Below are positions 58,976 through 64,000 of a stretch of DNA of 64,000 bases, in pieces. The position numbers and the translations under genes were made by a program. How positions within the stretch are numbered: position 1 is the first letter of the stretch; each line of letters opens with the position of its first letter. This stretch comes from Streptosporangium roseum DSM 43021. GTDB lineage: Bacteria > Actinomycetota > Actinomycetes > Streptosporangiales > Streptosporangiaceae. The stretch spans positions 8,556,001 to 8,620,000 of the forward strand of contig NC_013595.1 of assembly GCF_000024865.1 (NCBI RefSeq), read 5' to 3'. Under the pieces are notes generated by a model. It was given only the letters and a program-made list of their open reading frames with translations. It made no database searches and was not told the origin of the DNA.

Positions 58976-59006
58976 CGTGCCGTCATCCCCTATCGACGTG
59001 CTCACC

Positions 59007-61535
59007 TCAGGTCGCCGATGGGCCGCCATCGGTTTTCATCTGGGCGGCGCACCAGTCGAGGCAGGCGACCGCCACGTCCCAGACGGCTTCGTCCACCATC
59101 AGATCGATCTCGAAGGAAGGATAGAGCTCCAGCTTGGCCGAGGGCAGCTCCACGCCTGGAGCCTCGTTGAACCGCCTGCGCAGCTCGTCACGGAGAATGG
59201 GATCGTTGAACGGAGCGCGCTTCTTGAGCGTCCCGAACGGCACTTCCACCGTCGTGGCATAGAAGCGGACCATGGCCAGGGTCTCACCACCATGCTTGAC
59301 GAAGGGCGCGCAGGAGGCACCCGCCGACCGACCGAACTGCACCTCACCGCCACGGCCGCGCCACCAGTCCAGCAGCCGGGAGACCGCGCCGGCCGCCTGC
59401 GGTCCGCGTGCGTCGCCCAACTGCTGGAAGAAGCGCTTCTCGTGTTCGCCGACATCGGCGTGATCGTCGCCGGCCGCGAGTTCCACCTCGCTGAGGTTCA
59501 GCGCGCCGGGAAGGTCCAGCAGCTCGGCCAGCTCCCGTGCCGAGATCCGCTGGCCGGGGTCGGCACGGTCGGCGTCGTCGAGTTTGATGCCCTCGGCGCG
59601 GAGAACCTGATGAATATCGCGATCGTCTTCTTCATCCACCCACCGGAACCCCTTGGAAACCTGCCCCGTCACGGTCAGCACCCGATGGGCGTTGAACACC
59701 TGTGACGTGGAAAGGTGAGCGCCGACCGGAACGGCGTGCGAACCGATCAACTCGGCCAGATCTCCATAGGTCGTCCAGGTGCCCGCAGGTAGTGCCGCGA
59801 GGGCGGCGTGAAGCAGCGTCCAGTCCCGGGACGGACCGACCGGGCCGACGTCCATCGGACTCGGCCAGATTTCGATCGCTCGTGCGGCGAGTTCGTCGGC
59901 GCGAGAGTAGATCTCAGTCTTCCCCCACCGCTCACGTTTGGCGATCTCCTGGTTCATGACCAGACCGCTGCGGCTGAGGAAGTCTCGCTTCTTGGCGAAC
60001 GACATGTTGCCGAGCTCGGAGTTGTAACCGCTGAGCGTGAGGTTGCCCAGACTGTGCACCAGCTCCTTGTGGAGGCGACCGACGTCCCCCTCGGGCGCGA
60101 GCTGCTCCAGCCAGTCGGCGGTCGGGCTCTGCGGAAGCACATGCTCAATGGTGATCTTCTTGTCCGAGAGCTCAACCGCTTCCTTCGCCCCGTAGGACTC
60201 CTCCAACCGGCGGAGCACGAGCTTCTGCTGCGCAGTCCGGCCCTGCCAATAGAACGCCCGGCTCCGGATGTCCTCGCGGAACCGTTCATCGGACGACCAG
60301 TACAGCCGAGCCGGCGAGAGCCCGGCCCGTAGAGTGTCAGCCGGCTTCTCTTCGGTCAGTTCCCGGGTCAGCCGCATGAAGATCTTGTTGAGGCTACCGG
60401 TCGAGACTCCCCCGATGAGACGGCGGACCAGGAAACTCTCGATGTAGCGCTGCGCCTCCACGATCTCGTCGTCAGTGGCGTCGCCGCTGTCGCGAAGCTC
60501 CAGCAGGCGCATGATGACCGGGTAGGCGGTGTTTCCCTTCCATTCGTTGAGGAAGCGCAGGCGCGCGTCGATCTCCGTTTCGCCGCTGGGCTCAAGGATT
60601 TGGTGAAGGTATCGAGCACGGCGGGCGAGATCCTTGACGTAGCCCTCGACCCGATCCTCGACGTTCCTGTTGTCCATGGTCACGGCCCGGAGCAGCTCCT
60701 GATGACCGCGGTAGGTGTCGTTGTACTGCGCCTCGTCGCCCCGGTCGAGGATCAGGGCCAGATACATCAGCTGATCCATTCCCTTGGGGCCGAGCAGCTT
60801 CTGCATCGGCAGCCAGTGGACGTCATAGACGTATTGGCCCCTGGTCGGCAGGTGCATGAAGACGTAGTTGCGAATCAAATCGACCTGGCTGAGTCTCATA
60901 CCGGTGTTGTTGATGGACTCGAAGATCCGGAAGGCGTTGTCGTCGTCCTCCACGACGATCTGCACGAGATTCAGCCGGTTGAGGACGATGCTCTCGATAC
61001 GTGCGATGTCGTGGGGATCCGCCGGATCGTCGATCGCCACCAGCTTCGTGCGGAAGAACCGGTAGGCACCCGGGATCAAGCTGTCGGTGTCGCCGAACGG
61101 CTGGCCTTCGACGCAGTTCTTGAACGCCTGACGATCCACCTGGGTCGGCAGCAGGCGGTATCTCAGGTCACCCGGGCTGAACTTGTTGATCAGATGGGTC
61201 TCGTTGATCCGGTCGCGGTGCAGCGGATCCTCGGCGATCTGGTGGTCCCGGAGCGCACACAGGGCCACCATCAGGGTGGTCAGCCGTTGCTGGCCGTCGA
61301 CCACCAGCCACTGTGACCTGCCGGGCGAGTTGTCCGGGCCGGGCGCCAGCACGACCGAGCCGAGGAAGTGGCTGTTGTCCTTTCCCTGCTCGATCCGGTC
61401 GGCCTGCAACTCGATGTCATTCCACAGCGTGGCGAGCTGCTCGCGCTCCCAGGAATAGGGCCGCTGGTACAGCGGCACCAGCAACTGCTGCTCACCACGG
61501 ATGAGCCCACGCAGCGTCGTCTCGTTGGCCTTCAC
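59007..61535 (-). CDS. GmrSD-like restriction enzyme (DUF262-DUF1524) fused to an alkyltransferase-like domain
   Basis: 842 residues from GTG 61535 (GAAAGGGG upstream), the usual KANETTLRGL start. DUF262 (residues 1-230) has 'LLVPLYQRPYSWE', 'LVVDGQQRLTTLMVALCAL' and 'FESINNTGMRLSQVDLIRNY'. DUF1524 HNH-like part has 'KITIEHVLPQSPTADW' near 463 and 'HSLGNLTLSGYNSELGNMSF'. Residues about 568-665 look like an ATL/MGMT DNA-binding domain ('PAGTWTTYGDLAEL', 'NAHRVLTVTGQVSKGF', 'LRAEGIKLDDADR') in which the PCHR cysteine is absent. The last 170 residues are unassigned. Fits modified-DNA restriction. Confidence 0.85.
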   Translation of the reverse strand: MKANETTLRGLIRGEQQLLVPLYQRPYSWEREQLATLWNDIELQADRIEQGKDNSHFLGSVVLAPGPDNSPGRSQWLVVDGQQRLTTLMVALCALRDHQIAEDPLHRDRINETHLINKFSPGDLRYRLLPTQVDRQAFKNCVEGQPFGDTDSLIPGAYRFFRTKLVAIDDPADPHDIARIESIVLNRLNLVQIVVEDDDNAFRIFESINNTGMRLSQVDLIRNYVFMHLPTRGQYVYDVHWLPMQKLLGPKGMDQLMYLALILDRGDEAQYNDTYRGHQELLRAVTMDNRNVEDRVEGYVKDLARRARYLHQILEPSGETEIDARLRFLNEWKGNTAYPVIMRLLELRDSGDATDDEIVEAQRYIESFLVRRLIGGVSTGSLNKIFMRLTRELTEEKPADTLRAGLSPARLYWSSDERFREDIRSRAFYWQGRTAQQKLVLRRLEESYGAKEAVELSDKKITIEHVLPQSPTADWLEQLAPEGDVGRLHKELVHSLGNLTLSGYNSELGNMSFAKKRDFLSRSGLVMNQEIAKRERWGKTEIYSRADELAARAIEIWPSPMDVGPVGPSRDWTLLHAALAALPAGTWTTYGDLAELIGSHAVPVGAHLSTSQVFNAHRVLTVTGQVSKGFRWVDEEDDRDIHQVLRAEGIKLDDADRADPGQRISARELAELLDLPGALNLSEVELAAGDDHADVGEHEKRFFQQLGDARGPQAAGAVSRLLDWWRGRGGEVQFGRSAGASCAPFVKHGGETLAMVRFYATTVEVPFGTLKKRAPFNDPILRDELRRRFNEAPGVELPSAKLELYPSFEIDLMVDEAVWDVAVACLDWCAAQMKTDGGPSAT

Positions 61536-61732
61536 GCGGGCCCCTTTCGGAACGTTACAACCATGAAAGATCAACGATCCTTACACAACCGATCGCTCTA
61601 CGTAAACAGAAAACCGAAAAGCGATTAAGAAACGCTCTTATTTGTCGGCCCGAGAAGAGCCAAGAATGCCCCTTTAGTGCTCAAGTGCTTCATATGCGAC
61701 ACGACGCACACAAAAGCGGCAAATGGAATTAG

Positions 61733-62953
61733 TCACGAATAAGAAGCCGTCAGCTCATGGTCGTCGTCGGCTCGAACGATTGATTCCGCAAGCCGCTCGA
61801 TGGCGGCAAGCAGGTCAGCCGGAGGCAGGGTCAGGTCGATCGCGTGCTGCATGATCTCGATCCCCGCGCCGCGCACCACATGCCGGTACGGCTCCGCGTC
61901 CCCTTCGGCGTACACCAGATGCCCGTGATCGAGTCCGAGCACCGTGCAGTAGGCCAGCATCTGGTAGAGGTCGGCGCTGTGACCTTCGGGACCGGTTGAG
62001 ATCTTGTACTTGCTGTCCACCACCGCCGCAGGGATCTCCGTTCCGCCGGAGTCGATGACATAGCGCACCAGGTCAGGCTTGAGCAGCACCCGCCGCCCGT
62101 GATCCAGATGGTGTCGCTTGTCCTGCAGCTCGCTGCGCCCGCCGTGCGGCCGGAGCGCCTCCGTCAGGGCAACGGTCACGAAGTCCTCGAAGACCCGCCA
62201 CATCTCCACCAGCAGGCCGTCCACACGCACGGCCGTACCGTCGTCGAGTTCGTAGGAGGCTCCACGGAGAACAAGCTCAGCCAGCCCGAGCGCGGTGTGA
62301 TAGCGCGTGTTGATCCGGCTGGGGCGCCACACCGGCAATGGCCGCCCCGGCACCAGAGCGGTGACCCCCGCCAGTCTGGCGATGACGTGCCGCAGCGTCC
62401 TGCGGGTCTGTACGGCGAGGCCGGGCAGGCGCAGCAACCGTGCCGACGCGGCCAGCAGCAGCCGGTTCTCGGCGATGTCGACGGTGTAGTCGTCGTAGCG
62501 GACCTCGACCGGTAGCGGCAGGCCGTACCTGCGGCGGAGCTGGTCGGCCTCCCGAATCCGGCCTCGGACGACCGGCAGGGCTTCCTCCATCTCCAGGTAG
62601 CCCTGCAGCACTCCCTGCCGGAGGGCTCGATCAGCGGCCAGCGCGTAGGCGTGCGCGAGCGCCGGAAGCAGTTCGGGATGATCCCCCGCGTCCACCTCCC
62701 CCTGGCGCCAGCCACGCGGCCGGCGTGCGTATCCGAGGAGGAAGAACACCCGATCCACCGGCGTCTTCGGCGTGATCCGCACCTCGACCCCGCCGATGAC
62801 CGCCGCGCCCACGTATCCGTTGTCACGGACCTTCCAGATCCCCGCGCGCGGTCCCGGACTCACCCGTACGGCCTTCGCCGCCACCAGAGCCACTGCCTGC
62901 TCGGCCGACAGCTCGTATTCGACCGGTGGACCACCCTCCATCAGGCTGATCAC
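61733..62953 (-). CDS. mcrC: McrC nuclease subunit of a McrBC-type system
   Basis: 406 residues. N-terminal beta domain, then 'LLAASARLLRLPGLAVQTRR', and the PD-(D/E)xK nuclease 'VLLKPDLVRYVI' with 'AAVVDSKYKISTG'. With McrB it cuts DNA with methylcytosine or related bases. GTG 62953 overlaps the McrB stop (GTGA). The GmrSD-like gene follows about 200 bases downstream. Confidence 0.92.
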   Translation of the reverse strand: MISLMEGGPPVEYELSAEQAVALVAAKAVRVSPGPRAGIWKVRDNGYVGAAVIGGVEVRITPKTPVDRVFFLLGYARRPRGWRQGEVDAGDHPELLPALAHAYALAADRALRQGVLQGYLEMEEALPVVRGRIREADQLRRRYGLPLPVEVRYDDYTVDIAENRLLLAASARLLRLPGLAVQTRRTLRHVIARLAGVTALVPGRPLPVWRPSRINTRYHTALGLAELVLRGASYELDDGTAVRVDGLLVEMWRVFEDFVTVALTEALRPHGGRSELQDKRHHLDHGRRVLLKPDLVRYVIDSGGTEIPAAVVDSKYKISTGPEGHSADLYQMLAYCTVLGLDHGHLVYAEGDAEPYRHVVRGAGIEIMQHAIDLTLPPADLLAAIERLAESIVRADDDHELTASYS

Positions 62954-64000
62954 GGAGTGGGTTCCTGATCGAGTCCCAGCCGTTGCCGCAGCTGGGGCAG
63001 GCCGTATCGCTTGGAGACCTCGACCCCGTCGCCGTAGTGATGCTCTTCCAGAAGCGGAAGGATCTGGGTCCGCCAGACCCGCTCGAACCCCTTCGCGTCC
63101 TGGTAGATGCCAGCCCGCATCAGATACGAGGGGCCGATCTTGAAGTCGCGGTCCTCGATCCGGGCGTTGAGCTCCGCCAGCAGCCGGGCCGCGTCGGCCG
63201 GCAACTCCCTGCCCGCGAGCCAGCGCCCCAGCACTTCCCGGGTCGGCGTCTCCTCCGGATGCAGCTCCACGAACGCGAAGCGGCGCCGCATGGCCGCGTC
63301 CACCAGCGCGATCGACCGGTCGGCGGTGTTCATCGTGCCCAGGATGATCAGATTCTTGGGCAGGGTGAACGCCTGGCCGGTCCCCTCCGCCGAGGAGTAC
63401 AGCAGGTCGACGGCCTTGTCCCGGTACTCCAGCAGGAAGTACAGCTCACCGAAGATCTTGGCGAGGTTGCCGCGGTTGATCTCGTCGATGATCAGAACGT
63501 GCGGCTCCTCCGGATGCTGCCGCGCGGCGTCCACCAGCCGCAGCAGTGGACCGGGCAGCGGCTTGAAGGTCACGCCCTGCCCGTCGGCGGTCTGCACCGG
63601 CCGGAAGCCCTCGAAGAAGTCCTCGTAGGAGTAGGCCGGGTGGAACTGCACGAGCTTGACGTTCTCCGGCTTCCCACCCGCCAGGAACTGCGCGAGATGC
63701 TGCGCGATGTAGGTCTTCCCGGTCCCCGGCGGTCCGTAGAAGATCATCTGAGGGCGGTCGCGGAGCAGCTCCACGCATTCCTGCAGCCAGTCCTGGTCGA
63801 CGAGCAACTCGCCGGCCAGCTCGGCACCGGCGTCCGGCAGGACCATCTCCCGCGTGATCGGCGGCCTCGAAGGCCGCGGCTCGATCAGCCGTTCCAGCTC
63901 CTCGACGAACTCCGTCAGGTCGAGCACGTCGTGCTGGGTGGCCAGCTTGGCCGAGATCTCGTCCGGCAGGTCGTCGACGAAGTCGAGCGGAGTTTCCGGG
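62950..64000 (-). CDS. mcrB: McrB AAA+ GTPase subunit, 5' end outside the window
   Basis: At least 349 residues are visible. The frame is open to 64000 and continues beyond (residues 'LDFVDDLPDEISAKLATQHD' before GTG 63927), so the start lies outside. Walker A 'MIFYGPPGTGKTYIAQHLAQ', Walker B 'VLIIDEINRGNLAKIFGELY' and McrB signature 'LGTMNTADRSIALVDAAMRR' are clear. It recognises modified DNA and drives McrC. The N-terminal DNA-binding part is not visible. Confidence 0.92.
   Translation of the reverse strand, partial: PETPLDFVDDLPDEISAKLATQHDVLDLTEFVEELERLIEPRPSRPPITREMVLPDAGAELAGELLVDQDWLQECVELLRDRPQMIFYGPPGTGKTYIAQHLAQFLAGGKPENVKLVQFHPAYSYEDFFEGFRPVQTADGQGVTFKPLPGPLLRLVDAARQHPEEPHVLIIDEINRGNLAKIFGELYFLLEYRDKAVDLLYSSAEGTGQAFTLPKNLIILGTMNTADRSIALVDAAMRRRFAFVELHPEETPTREVLGRWLAGRELPADAARLLAELNARIEDRDFKIGPSYLMRAGIYQDAKGFERVWRTQILPLLEEHHYGDGVEVSKRYGLPQLRQRLGLDQEPTP

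Noticed and set aside
58739..59029. Minus-strand 96-codon frame behind the restriction enzyme gene (contains GDDGTRTRPLFLIG)
   Set aside because: It lies across the long inverted repeat and overlaps the restriction enzyme gene's end; no ribosome site or family.

Overview
The window is high-GC DNA, roughly 70% by eye, with few T-rich terminators, frequent GTG starts and many ATGA or GTGA stop/start overlaps. Gene content points to a filamentous actinobacterium, probably Streptosporangiaceae-like: a DUF397/DUF5753 regulator pair, an RsbW-type ATPase, a CU044_5270-type partner of an ECF sigma factor, SecA2, an MmyB-like XRE regulator and several secreted orphan proteins. The family-level placement is inference. 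No rRNA, replication origin, CRISPR array or intact insertion sequence was found; the only tRNA seen is tRNA-Lys(CTT).

Layout. 0-4 kb: a membrane protein, tRNA-Lys, and a MoxR ATPase/CoxE-type VWA pair. 4-6 kb: a lower-GC array of three intact and one decayed paralogues of a small secreted protein family, flanked by remnants of a PIN-domain gene and a TetR gene. 6-14 kb: regulators (DUF397/DUF5753, RsbW-like, TetR, ArsR/DUF5937, CGNR), a NERD protein, an unclassified toxin-antitoxin-like pair and a methyltransferase. 14-18 kb: an MFS exporter with an unusually palindromic promoter, then an ECF sigma factor and its partner. 18-22 kb: three acyl-CoA dehydrogenases in one operon whose promoter carries a near copy of the operator in front of the TetR gene at 8843. 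22-28 kb: GNAT, a TetR/flavin monooxygenase pair with three identical-arm operators, two EamA transporters (one behind a possible attenuator) and a VOC protein. 28-35 kb: class II aldolase, SecA2, Phd/RelE and HicAB-like modules, and an XRE regulator.

35.2-42.2 kb is the most coherent pathway: seven genes on the minus strand encode a sulfonate-type ABC importer, a DszB-like sulfinate desulfinase that keeps the catalytic Cys/His/Arg pattern, two flavin-dependent LLM monooxygenases (one SsuD-like) and a cysteine-free, signal-less protein of the substrate-binding fold. Together they look like an organosulfur scavenging route that imports a sulfur compound, oxidises it and releases sulfite.

43-64 kb is accessory: a HTH protein with a C-terminal membrane anchor, an ADP-ribosylglycohydrolase, a phosphorothioate-type HNH restriction enzyme, a DUF4132 two-gene unit, a large unknown protein with a WXG100-like neighbour, a decayed WXG copy fused to an ISAs1-type transposase scar, an AraC regulator, and at the right edge a restriction island: a GmrSD-like enzyme fused to an alkyltransferase-like domain beside McrBC. 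McrB runs off the window. GC-rich tandem repeats of different periods (8, 15, 24, 32, 35 and 88 bp) lie in many gene ends and intergenic gaps.
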